Of a DNA stretch of 64,000 nucleotides, positions 21,501 through 32,229 are shown piece by piece (position 1 is the stretch's first letter; each line of letters starts with the position of its first letter). The stretch is from the NCBI GenBank assembly GCA_003255065.1, contig QAOA01001069.1, positions 200,055-264,054 of the forward strand. Reading direction: 5' to 3'. Under the pieces are notes generated by a model that made no database searches, had not been told where the DNA came from, and saw only the letters and a program-made list of their open reading frames with translations. The position numbers and the translations under genes were made by a program. The stretch comes from Cercis canadensis (Eukaryota > Streptophyta > Magnoliopsida > Fabales > Fabaceae).

Positions 21501-24470
21501 TATTCCTTTTAATGTCACCAAAGTTGGAAAGTTTATATATATGTATGTGTGTGTGTGTGCTTATTTAATGTGTTTATAGTCTCATCTTTCCTTGCATTTA
21601 TGTGCTTTTTTGTTTTGTTTTGTGTTGTTTTGTTTTCTTTTGTCTGTTGCCCTTTTGTATCATTTCATGAAATTTGGATCCTGAATGTATGAGTGTATGT
21701 TTATGCCAATGGGAACCATATTTTGTTTTTCCTCTTGGTTCTAGTGGCAGAATACTTTGTCTGGGTGGCTTGTGCATAATAAATTAAAACCTTAAAATCC
21801 TTTGCTGTTTTAGTGAGTCTTTCAACATATGCATGTTTGAATTGTTGCTTACTGTTTGTTGAATGCTTGAAGGTCAGTGAAGCTAGAAGCTTGGATAGGG
21901 ATATTGTGGAGAGTGCACTTACTTTTGCTGGTTTTGTGGTAATCAATGAACTTCCTCATTTATATAATCTTTTAGAGTTGTATTTTAGTAGTATTAGTTT
22001 TCCCTTTTCACTGACTTCTTGCTAATTTTTTGATATAATATAATTTCAGGTATTTAATTGCCCTATTAGATCAGATTCAGCCACAGTTTTATCTGAGTTG
22101 AAAGGATCATCACATGACTTGGTAAGCAATTAGCACATGGTTTTCCATGATGATCAACTGACCCTGCCCACCCCCCCCACACCCCCATATTTTATCTAAT
22201 TAAAAGTGGTTTTGAACTTTGCTTATAAGTTCAAAAATGAAGATTTGAATTATCAGTGTCTAATCTTAATGCATTTTTCAGGTCTGTTGACCACCTTTCC
22301 CCCAAGATTTAGGACCTCCTCAAACTTTGTTGATTAGTGACAATTAATTCATAAGAATTTTCTGACGACAATTTTCAATTGATAGGTGATGATTACTGGT
22401 GACCAAGCTTTGACAGCTTGCCATGTTGCTAGCCAAGTTCATATAATATCAAAACCTACATTAATTCTTGGTCCAGCAAGTAATGGTGAAGGATATAATT
22501 GGATGTCCCCAGATGAGACTGAGATAATTCGCTACAGGTGATTTTTTGTTTTTTCATTTTTGTCAGATTGTTGAGCTAAACTTCCTGCTCTCGAGTGCTC
22601 CCAACTCTTTTCAGCTATAATTACTTGTCCGTTTTGTAATTTGGTGGGCTGATTAAAAGAATATAATTTGTTGCAGTGGGAAAGAGGTTGAAAATTTATC
22701 AGAGACCCATGATCTCTGTATTGGAGGTGATTGCATTGAGATGCTGCAACAGACATTGGCTACTCTTCTAGTCATTCCTCATGTGAAGGTTCTGATATAT
22801 GCTAAATGACCTATTAAGTGTTAGGAATGGCTTTTTGGTGCTGTTTTCATCTTAACATTACTTAACCAAATTCTTGTCTCAGGTTTTTGCTAGAGTTGCT
22901 CCTGAGCAAAAAGAACTTATCATGACTACTTTCAAAACAGTTGGTAGGATAACTTTAATGTGTGGGGATGGAACCAACGATGTTGGAGCTTTAAAGCAGG
23001 TAATATTGTGTCTGATAATACTTAATAAGATTTGTTTGATGTTCCTCAATATTCAATTTCCCTCTGGAAAATGTAAATTTTGCAGTCTATTTATGACAAA
23101 TTACGCCTCCACTCCCACCCAAATGTCAAAATATTAAGGAACCTTAAATTTTCAATGATAATCCCCTTGCTGATGGGTGGGGTATTGGTGAGAATTTTAA
23201 TCACTGCCTATATTTTATCATCATGGAGATTAACCGTAAGTCTTTCTATTAGTCTTGCTTCTTTAATTGGCATGATTATAAAGTTGCTAGTATCATGCTT
23301 GTATCTTTTATCATGAATAAAAGTAGTAGGAAGAGGCTAACTTCTCTGTTTTAGGCCCACGTAGGGGTTGCTCTTCTGAATGCATTGCCCCCAACTCAGA
23401 GCAGAAACCCCTCTTCAGACTCATCTAAGGAAGGTGCAAAGTCTGTCAAGCCAAAGAAGCCTAAGACTGCTCTGGAAGCATCTGGAAAAACTAATAGCCC
23501 AATTGGAGAAGGCACTTCAAAAGCCAAAGTCACTTCAAGATCAGATTCGACCAGCCACTCATCTAGTAATCGTCATATGACAGCTGCAGAGCTGCAACGG
23601 CAGAAGCTTAAGAAGATAATGGATGAACTTAATGAGGAAGGAGATGGTCGCTCAGCTCCCGTTGTCAAGCTTGGTGATGCCTCAATGGCATCCCCGTTCA
23701 CTGCAAAACATGCATCTGTTGCTCCCACCACTGACATAATTCGTCAAGGTCGCAGTACTCTTGTGACTACCCTCCAGATGTTTAAAATTCTGGGCCTCAA
23801 CTGCCTTGCTACTGCATATGTGTTGAGTGTTATGTATCTGGATGGTGTCAAGCTAGGTGATATACAGGCCACAATAAGTGGCGTCTTTACTGCTGCCTTT
23901 TTCCTCTTCATCTCACATGCGCGCCCTCTTCCCACCTTGTCAGCTGAACGTCCCCACCCCAATGTCTTTTGCTTTTATGTCTTCCTTTCTCTCTTGGGAC
24001 AATTTGCAATTCACCTGCTTTTTCTGATTTCTTCTGTGAATGAGGCCGAGAAACACATGCCTGATGAATGCATTGAACCAGATTCTGACTTTCATCCCAA
24101 CCTGGTGAATACTGTTTCCTATATGGTGAGCATGATGCTTCAGGTGGCCACTTTTGCTGTGAACTATATGGGTCATCCTTTTAACCAGAGCATTTCTGAA
24201 AATAAACCATTCTTGATTGCACTTGCTGGTGCTGTTGGTTTCTTCACAGTGATTACATCTGATCTCTTTAGGGATTTAAATGACTGGTTGAAGCTAGTCC
24301 CACTGCCTCTGGGATTAAGGGATAAACTACTGATTTGGGCTTTGCTCATGTTTTTGGGGTGCTATTCATGGGAGAGACTGTTAAGGTGGGCTTTCCCTGG
24401 TAAGATCCCTGCTTGGAAGAAGCGACAACGGGTTGCTGCAGCTAATTTGGAAAGGAAGAAAAACGTTTAA
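15559..24470 (+). CDS. PDR2/MIA: P5A-type ATPase (endoplasmic reticulum transmembrane-helix dislocase), 21 coding exons
   Basis: Family role (yeast Spf1, human ATP13A1, Arabidopsis MIA/PDR2): ER P-type ATPase that extracts mistargeted transmembrane helices; the Arabidopsis gene affects pollen development and phosphate response. Exons read from GT-AG sites: 15559-15807, 15924-16016, 17313-17515, 17776-17848, 17953-18125, 18224-18398, 18720-18824, 18929-19039, 19146-19232, 19328-19510, 19676-19726, 19810-19935, 20082-20161, 20513-20621, 21157-21285, 21873-21938, 22050-22121, 22386-22537, 22677-22788, 22883-22999, 23355-24470. These sum to 3582 nt, 1193 residues, close to the family's ~1180. Motifs in order: TGES (314-317), P5A signature PPELPME (448-454), DKTGTLT with phosphorylated Asp 491, TGDQ (699), GDGTNDVG (811-818). 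The last exon carries a low-complexity Ser/Lys loop, then membrane helices M5-M10. The C-terminus KKNV fits a KKXX ER-retrieval signal. The start MSSF matches the family; an in-frame upstream ATG (15514) falls in the 5' intron. No stop or frameshift: intact. Confidence 0.95.
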
Positions 24471-26227
24471 GTAGTTGAAGGGATTTGATACACGAAAGGT
24501 TGACAGCGGGAAATGCACTGATGACTAAGCCGAAGGCGGCATTGCAGAGAGGGTTGTGGCATTATGATTTCGGTTACAAGCAGATGTCTTTCCTAGTTTT
24601 TCTTTGTCCATTTGATGGATGGGGAATTTTGTCTTATGTTGAATCATCTCTGGGAGCAAGGTATGAATTTTAGAATGGTTGCCTTCCCAAACATTGTCTC
24701 GAGACATTTTTCTTAGAACAGGAGATTTTGATTTTTGATGATATAAGTGTTACGATCCATATTGAACTCGGAGTAATACTAAAATGAGATTTTATATTAG
24801 CTACTTGTTCGATTCTTTGGTAATAAGCATAATTGTTCCCTCTTCAACTACATTAGGAAGTAATTCTTACCTGAAGAAATTTGAGGATTATTGCGAGAAT
24901 GGGTTGATGCTGACTAAGAGAAACACAACGTTTTCCCCACTTTATTTTTGTTTTGTTTTGTCTTTTTTTTTTTAAAAAAAAAATTCAGCTCAAAAAAGAC
25001 ATAGTTTCAATTATTATCAGTTCATAGATGTCACATTTAACTGTCCAAGTCAGCACTTATTGATTTATGTGTACAAGTTTGTTTAAGTTTTTCAAACGAG
25101 CCTAACAGTGGACAGTGATTGATAGTGAACATTACGGGTCTTATATGATACAAAAAAAATTTCAGGGACTTAAGTGATTTTGCGTTAATCTTTTAAGGAC
25201 TAAAATGACTTTTAACTCATATTTTTAATGTATTTATGTATATCAATTTAATATTTTTATACTTGAAAATACATGATTTCATAGATAAAATTACCCTTAA
25301 AGAAAGATGTATAATTTATACTTAATTCAAAAATCTCCTTCTTTCTCCTAGGTTACAAAAAAAAAAAAATTGATATTAAACAAAATAGTATTCCCTAAAA
25401 TAAAAGTATCTTTCTCATAAAAATATCATGAAATGCAGCTACTGCTAATGATATGAACATTAGTTATGCTGTCAATTTAAAAAAAAAAAAAGGAAAAAAA
25501 ATGTTTTTTTTTTCATTATAAATCATAAGGTATGTAGTCAAAGGGTTTATTACGAATTCACTATTTTAGTTACATATAACCCTTTTTTTTTTATGTTCAC
25601 AACAATTACTTAAAGTTACTCAAATTAATAATAATTTTTAGTAGCTTATTCAAAAAAAAAAAAATTGGGTCATAATATTATTGTTAAGTTTCAAATTTTC
25701 CTTTCAATTGATAAATTTATTCATGAGATGATAAAAACTAGAAAGATACATGAAAATTGGCGTGAAGTCATCTGATTAGATGAAAAAGGGCACTTCTACC
25801 AAAGAGAAGGCAAAAAGAAAACCTATCAACATTCTAACATCACCTAGTAAAAATGCTTAAGCTCTTTCACAACATGGATACTAATTTAAAGATTCAAAAC
25901 CAGCTAAATGTGCGTAAATACATCATCAATACCTCTACACAGATGGTGAAATAATAATATCTGAATTGAGAAAAAGAGTGATAAACTGTCACAGAAACTA
26001 TTTGGAAATAAAAGTTTAACAAGATTGTACTCATCTATTTTCCATATTCATTATTGTATAGAAATAGTAACATGTAAACAAAAGCACAAATGTTCACGAC
26101 TGCTTTCAAATAGTCTAAATTAAGAACACATACAGCTTACACTAGCTCAGAAATTAGACAACCAAACACATAATCATCTCCATACCGCTTAAGCTACATG
26201 ATTAGAATGTTGGATATATACCTCATT
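24471..26227. other. P5A 3' UTR then AT-rich intergenic DNA
   Basis: The first ~300 bp is likely 3' UTR of the P5A gene. Beyond about 24950 the sequence is AT-rich with homopolymers. At 25120-25215 there is one arm of a MITE-like sequence (GGACTTAAGTGATTTT, then AAGGACTAAAATGACTTTT). No gene seen. Confidence 0.5.
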
Positions 26228-26998
26228 CTAGCAACCACATTTAAGAACCGATAAATTGAAGTGGTGTTTGTAAGGATCCCAGTGAAGCCCAATTTCATCT
26301 TCTTTCTTCCTTCTCTTAACAAAGTCTTGGTTCCAGCTCCCAAGGAAGACATAACTCTTTGAAGAAACCCAATACTTCAGAATCAGATGGTGCATGGATC
26401 CAGTGTCCACATCCCAAAAACTAATATTGAGTCTCTTTTCAAGGATCATAGTGTCTATCTGGGGATCAACACCCAACACAGGAAGCACTAATTTTTTTAC
26501 CAAATCAGTGGCCAACAAGAGTCTGCTTAAGTTGCCAAGATCACTCTCAGTAAGGAACTTCTTGATCTTCCACGGATCATCATAAAGCTTCAATTCTATT
26601 GAATAACCCCATTCCATCTCCTCTGGGTTTCTACCACTTCCACGCATTCTCTTTATTACAGTCTCGTGAGGATTAGGGCATGATTTTCTCTTGTTTGAAA
26701 CAACATAGGGTTTGTCTCTTTTTTGGTCACTATTGAAGCAGCAAGTAAGCGATAGTTCTGTGGAGACTTCAGATTCAAATTCTTTCTGAGCCTTTTTTGA
26801 CTGATTCTGAGTACCAAACAATTTATAGAGCAAATTGGGATGTCGTCCTAGATATTCCATGGTCGAAGAAACATCAACAGAAGTTTGGGTTTGGTTAGTA
26901 GAGGAAGCTTGATGGGGTTTTGGAGGAACCCCAACCAAAAGAAACTTAAAACATTGATTGTTTTTCATGATCCAAGCCGAATAAGACTGTTTTGGCAC
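26228..26998 (-). CDS. B3-domain protein of the DUF313 (At2g33720-like) subgroup
   Basis: A single-exon 256-residue protein. The N-terminal half is polar, with a lysine/arginine-rich nuclear-signal-like patch (NKRKSCPNPHETVIKRMRG). The C-terminal half is a B3-like DNA-binding fold of the plant-specific DUF313 subgroup: DPWKIKKFLTESDLGNLSRL (about 140-160), LVKKLVLPVLG, then FWDVDT, HHLILKYW, SSKSYVFLGSW, FVKRRKKEDEIGL. B3 proteins act in the nucleus as transcription factors, but DNA targets of this subgroup are poorly known. Start ATG at 26998 is preceded on the minus strand by a TATA box about 113 bp upstream. No introns, stops or frameshifts. Length is normal for the subgroup. Confidence 0.8.
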   Translation of the reverse strand: MPKQSYSAWIMKNNQCFKFLLVGVPPKPHQASSTNQTQTSVDVSSTMEYLGRHPNLLYKLFGTQNQSKKAQKEFESEVSTELSLTCCFNSDQKRDKPYVVSNKRKSCPNPHETVIKRMRGSGRNPEEMEWGYSIELKLYDDPWKIKKFLTESDLGNLSRLLLATDLVKKLVLPVLGVDPQIDTMILEKRLNISFWDVDTGSMHHLILKYWVSSKSYVFLGSWNQDFVKRRKKEDEIGLHWDPYKHHFNLSVLKCGC

Positions 26999-27110
26999 TC
27001 AAAAAGACGAGAAACAGAGATAGAACAAAGAAGAAAAGAAGCAAGAAAGAACGAAACAGAGATGGAGAAGGTCTAGTCTGCAATAGAAAGTCGTATGAGG
27101 GGGTTGGGTT

Positions 27111-27116
27111 TTTATA
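27111..27116 (-). promoter_or_regulatory. TATA box of the B3 gene
   Basis: The minus strand reads ACAGTATAAAAACC about 113 bp upstream of the B3 ATG. Position and sequence fit a plant TATA box with a ~80-nt leader. Confidence 0.5.
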
Positions 27117-28954
27117 CTGTGTGGTTGTTTCTACAAACCTTCACTCCTAAGGAAATTAACCCCTTTCCTTGGGTTTAGCCGTTAGCCCCTTTCCTTTTAG
27201 TTTGCGAATTGTGGAATGCACATAGGAAGCTGTGCAATGGGCATATTAAGTTTTATTTAGTTAATTTCCTTTTTTCGTAATATTTTTTAATTTCCCAAAA
27301 CGTAGCTTTATTCAAGTAATTTGCATACTACTTCCGAAATGCTGTTATTCTAATTGATATTTTTTTCCATCAAAATTTTACTTCCTTAACCACTATTTGA
27401 GTTTTCTAAATTTAATTGGTATTTGATACAAAGACACTTTCTACATATATTTGTCTTCCCAAATATTCAAAATATTTTATTTTTGAAACAAAGATGTTCT
27501 TTTTCTTTTTTGTTTATTGTTGCAATGAAAATAATGTGTTGGATGGGATCTCCTACTTAAACTTAAAAGTATGGGATCCCTCTGCAATATTGGGACATTC
27601 TACTTTCAAAAATGAATATATGTTCTTTGTTCTCTATCCTCTCTATTGTGTTTTCATAGCTTTTATTTCTTTATTTTTTGGTACATTGGCTACCAAATTG
27701 AAACACGAAACCCACAAACCTTGAAAACGACCTCAGTACCTCTAGATTGTAGGCCATTTGATTCCTTAGTTTTTATGATGTATTACCATTTTACTTGCCC
27801 AAAAATCCAATGAGACCTAATGCAACTCAATGAATGGGAAACCCAACACTTTTTTGTTTGAAGGTAAGGATATATAAATGTCATAGGAGACTTTTCAAAT
27901 ATGTGAGTGTGACACACAAAGTTCCTTTCTATCTTCTCATTTTCATCGTGAAAAAACGAAGAAATATTCTTTTAGGATGCATTAACGGTACAAAAGCTCG
28001 AACCTTTTGATCTCTAGCAAACTAGCCAAATCACTTATTACTAAGCCACACCATACGTACCTAACTATCTTCTATTTGTGTTACCCAAAAAATCCTGAAA
28101 AGATAATCATGTGTTGATGATATTAACCAAATAATTTGATATTTTAGAAGTTTGCATTTGTCATGTTAATTTTGTTTTAGAGTGAACACATATAAGGGAT
28201 CCTAGGAGTATACAATCTCCACATTCTTCACCATCTTATATATGCTTTAATACAATGTTTGATCATTACATCAAATATAAAATTTTTGAATTTTTGTACA
28301 ACACTTTGTCCAAAGTACAGTGAGGAAACGTTATATTGATGAGTCCCTTTATTTTTATATTACTTAAGTGCATATATTATACACATCTGCACAATTTTCT
28401 TCAATTGAGCTAACCATGCACAGTCTCATTTAATATGGCAGGGAGTGGAATGCTTTTCTTTTCCTTTATGTACCAAAACAAAAAAAACATTCCTTCTAGC
28501 CTAAGTTCCTTTGAGTTTCTGGGCTACCTTGTACAGTCTCATTTACTGCAATAAAAGTATATATCTTTGACCCAAAAAAAAAAAAAGCAAACTATTTAAA
28601 ATTAAAAGAAGTTGTTAAAAAAAAATACCAATAAGCAAGTCCCCTCAAATTATATCTATTTATTAGTTATGATTTTTATTAAATGAGCTAGGGAAAAGAT
28701 AAAAAAGTTATTATTTGGTACATTGATAGTGAAAAATAAAATAATTTCATAAGTTCTTTTCAATAAACAAAAACATTAATTTTATTAAACTAGTTCACAT
28801 CTCAATTTAAGCTACTTTTATATTTCAAAATGAATTCTTCATGTAAACTTATAAGAGACAGACTTCTAGTTTGATAAATTTTTATCTGTTTTTATATAAG
28901 TTGATCATGAAAAAAAACTACTTAATATCAAATTGATATTTGTTAAGATAATTT
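27117..28954. other. AT-rich intergenic DNA, no gene seen
   Basis: Promoter region of the B3 gene followed by AT-rich DNA. The 102-codon plus frame at 27416-27724 is hydrophobic and Phe-rich with no family match and is treated as chance. Confidence 0.45.
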
Positions 28955-29150
28955 TTTGGTTGATTCGAATTTAGGGTGAGGGAAGACTATTCCATTATAA
29001 GACCAAGACATATCACAAGTCTCAATGAAGGTTTACTATAGTAATCACAAATCACCTATCAATGGAGGACTGCTAGCAAAGGGAATTGAACCTAGGCCTT
29101 ACAATCATAATGCTTCAATCCTTACCAATTGAACAAACTCTCATTGGCAA
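28955..29150 (-). mobile_element. tRNA-derived SINE-like element
   Basis: Read on the minus strand, the element starts near 29150 with an A-box-like stretch (TTGTTCAATTGGTAAGGA) and has a good B box (GGTTCAATTCC, 29082-29092), spaced as in tRNA-type Pol III promoters. A ~120-bp tail follows, ending near a T run at 28955. AAGATAATT occurs on both sides (near 28937 and 29168), a possible target duplication, although it leaves some bases unassigned on the right. Confidence 0.6.
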
Positions 29151-29930
29151 AAAATATGAATCACCAAAAGATAATTCTTATGAAATATTAATCACCAAAA
29201 GATAATGCTTGTTACCATGCAATTATATCAACATTAGGGTGCACTCTTATTTTGTGTTCAACGGATCCTGATTGACCTTTTTCGGCACTCCCTATTTCTA
29301 TCACCTTAGGTGTTGTGTTTTATTTCTTGATTCGATGAGTAGTGATACCCTTCGTCGTTGGGAGATTCACAAATTTATTAATCATATGAACTGGAAGTGA
29401 TTTTGACGGATTAATTGTTTTTATAGATAGAGAATTTGTACATGCATGGAGTGAAGTGGTATAGCACTGCATGAGTTTTATTTTCTCAACTTGTAGTTAC
29501 ATACCAGTCTTCATCATCCATATATTTGGACTAGATGGTGTTGCAACTTATAATCATCATGAATCCAAGTTTGAAATGTAACAACCTCTTTCTCGCCATC
29601 GATTCAGACCCTGTTTATTTGGGAACTAGTAACTGAGTGCTAGTTAGCTATATATGTATTTGTAGATCTAGAGTACATGCACCACTGTGTATCCAAAAGA
29701 AGAAAAAAAAATTGTGCTTGCACCTCTCATTAGAAAAAATAAATAAATAACTACATGCAACTTTATCACTCATTCATTTATTATCTACCCATAATAATCT
29801 TCTTCTTCTTCCTTTTTTTTTTTTTTAATGGAAGGCAAAAAAATTAGGAATTGATTAGGGTTAGGCTGGCCCAAAGCAAAGGTAGGGCTCAAGCGGTTGC
29901 CTTACCAATGCATTCCTATCACCTCTAACT
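29151..29930. other. AT-rich intergenic DNA, no gene seen
   Basis: Starts with two ATCACCAAAAGATAAT repeats (29160-29210). No coding segment recognised. Confidence 0.4.
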
Positions 29931-30295
29931 TAAGCCATTGATCAAAGTGACCAAGTTTCCCATAGCTGAGCCAAGTGCCCGTTGGTATAATAATCTTCAA
30001 CATCTTTCTTAACATATATAGATTTTTTAAGAAAGCGGCTATTTTCACACACTATTTTGTTAATGTTACACCCTATTTAATTGTTAAATATGATATAAAC
30101 TAAATTACCCTANTAAGCCATTGGTCAAAGTGACCAAGTTTCCCATAGCTGAGCCAAGTGCCCGTTGGTATAATAATCTTCAACATCTTTCTTAACATAT
30201 ATAGATTTTTTAAGGAAGCGGCTATTTTCACACACTATTTTGTTAATGTTACACCCTATTTAATTGTTAAATATGATATAAACTAAATTACCCTA
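29931..30295. repeat. 182-bp direct duplication flanking a single N (probable assembly join)
   Basis: Copy 1 (29931-30112) and copy 2 (30114-30295) start TAAGCCATTG and end AATTACCCTA, with only a couple of differences. The N at 30113 separates them exactly. The true locus probably has one copy. Confidence 0.9.
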
Positions 30296-30921
30296 ATTCA
30301 ATATGAAATTTTTTAAAATTGATTAATTATGATATTCTCTTTCTAGCTCTTATATTAATTGTAGCTCCATTGGTGGCATATGGTAGGAGTAGACTAATGT
30401 ATAGGACATAGGAGACATCAGCAGCTCAGAGCTATTTTTTGGGGGGTGATTAAAGGAGCTTTGAACATTCCATCGTTTTAATGGTTTCTTTTTGCTGGAA
30501 ACTCCTCAATGCTTGATACATCTGCGGTGCTTTTTATACAAATAAATAACAATAGGGCTGCATGTACACTACTTATAAAAACCCCCTTCAAGTGATATTT
30601 TTAGTAATACAAAAAATCAGATATATATGTGATTTGAAGGAGTTTGACATTGTAATAATAAAAAAATTAACAAATTATGATTGCATATCATAAATTAGAA
30701 CAATATTATAGATACATGTGTTAATTTTGTTCCTGCTGTTGTAATATCCTCTTTTTGCTGATTGTCAAGTTTACCAGAATGTTTAAATGGCAAATGAAAA
30801 TAATCTAGACAATGTTTTTGAGCAGCACTGGTATTCGGTGTGCCTTCAAATGAACTATGAACTTAAATAATATATACAAATAGACTTGGAATCATATCAG
30901 GTTACTTTCCTTTGGTGAGGG
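30296..30921. other. AT-rich intergenic DNA left of the retrotransposon nest
   Basis: No coding or repeat structure recognised. It ends at the first base before the outer gypsy LTR (TGTAGATACC at 30922). Confidence 0.4.
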
Positions 30922-31996
30922 TGTAGATACCATATTTTGTCTGGGTTTCTTTTCATGGCATAAAAAAAATGAAAAGAAAAATAATTTTTCAAAAAAGAAG
31001 AAGATGTAAGTCCTTAATTTTTGATTGTTGCTTTTTATATTGGGGCATTTGTATCCTAGGCCTAATCCATTGTTAGTCTAGCCCATTTGGCCTACTCTTT
31101 AATATTTAAATTTTTATAAGTAGTAAATAAATAAAAATGGAAGAAAAAGAATTTTGTAAATAGATTTTTGTGTCACTAGATCTAGGAGCATCAATAGGAG
31201 AGCAAGGAATAGATTTCCTTCTCTCCCTATTGGTCCAAGTCTAGGCATCATCCTTACTAAGAAAAAAGGGAAAACAAATTTAAAGGAAAAAGATGTAGAG
31301 ATGGGTGGTGGAGATTAAAGGGCAAGATGGGAAAGTGAGGAAAAAAAGAAAAATATCTAAATAAGGAGAGCAAGCGTGTGCGTGAGATAGAGAAAAAGAG
31401 GAGACCGAATAAGGGAAGAAAAGGAAAGGAAACCAACTGAGAAAGGGAGTGTGCATGAGAGAGGGGAAGAAAAAAACCAAATAAGGAGATAGAGACAAGG
31501 GGAATGTGTGAGAGTGAAGCCAAGATAGAGAGAAAGAAGAAAATGCTAGACAAAGGGAGAAGAAAGGCGAGAGAGAAGCAAGAGGATAGAGCAAGAAGGC
31601 AGAGAGAATTTGAGAAAGAGGGTAGTGATGTGGACCGGGTCACATGTGATTTCATGGATCGGGCCGAGCATAATAATACTCAAAAGAAAAAGGCATATCT
31701 TTAAGCTTGGTTGGAGTTGTGGGGCCCATGACCCGGTGTTTCAAAGCTCGTTTTGAGGCCGACGACGTGGCAACTGGGTTCACTTGGTGGAGGCCATTTT
31801 TAGGCTCAAAATCCTTCGAAAACATCTGTTTCGGGCTGCTTTGTAATTTGCTGATTTCCTTTTGATGTTTAGGGTTTCTTTTCGTATTAAGCCTTGTGTT
31901 TCTTTGGCAGCCATATTTAGTAATAATATTCAGTTTTCTCTGGAGATTATACAGTTTGTGTTTAAGGTTTCTTTTGATTGCTTTCTTGTTGCGTCA
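30922..31996 (+). repeat. 5' LTR of the outer gypsy element
   Basis: Begins TGTAGATACC and ends GCGTCA three bases before the PBS, giving a 1075-bp LTR with TG...CA ends. It contains a ~360-bp purine-rich (G+A) block at 31257-31620. The left end was placed by the TG terminus only, as the partner LTR is not in the window. Confidence 0.65.
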
Positions 31997-31999
31997 GTT

Positions 32000-32011
32000 T
32001 GGTATCAGAGC
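32000..32011 (+). other. Primer-binding site, initiator tRNA-Met type
   Basis: TGGTATCAGAGC is the standard plant PBS complementary to the 3' end of initiator tRNA-Met. It lies 3 bp after the LTR end and fixes the element as plus-strand. Confidence 0.9.
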
Positions 32012-32229
32012 GGTTTGCTTGATAGCTTGATGTCAGGTGGTCCAGGCAGAGTTTGCGGCAATGCTCTCAACGACGTTCGGGGGGCTGAGACCCTAGACCA
32101 TAGGGTGGACGTTGACATGTTAGCACATCGAATTGACTAGATCGAAATCCGGCTTCAACATCACGATGAACATTTTGATCACTTGGATGAGGTGCTTGGT
32201 CGATTAGAGGCATGACTTGACAACCCCAA

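Noticed and set aside
23080..23316. 78-codon hydrophobic frame between P5A exons 20 and 21
   Set aside because: It falls in an intron bounded by good GT and AG sites; joining the neighbouring exons restores the family reading frame.
27416..27724. 102-codon Phe-rich plus frame
   Set aside because: AT-rich chance frame with no homology, promoter or splice context.
31257..31655. Minus-strand frames rich in Ser/Leu/Phe
   Set aside because: They arise from the complementary strand of a purine-rich LTR block. No domain or conservation is visible.
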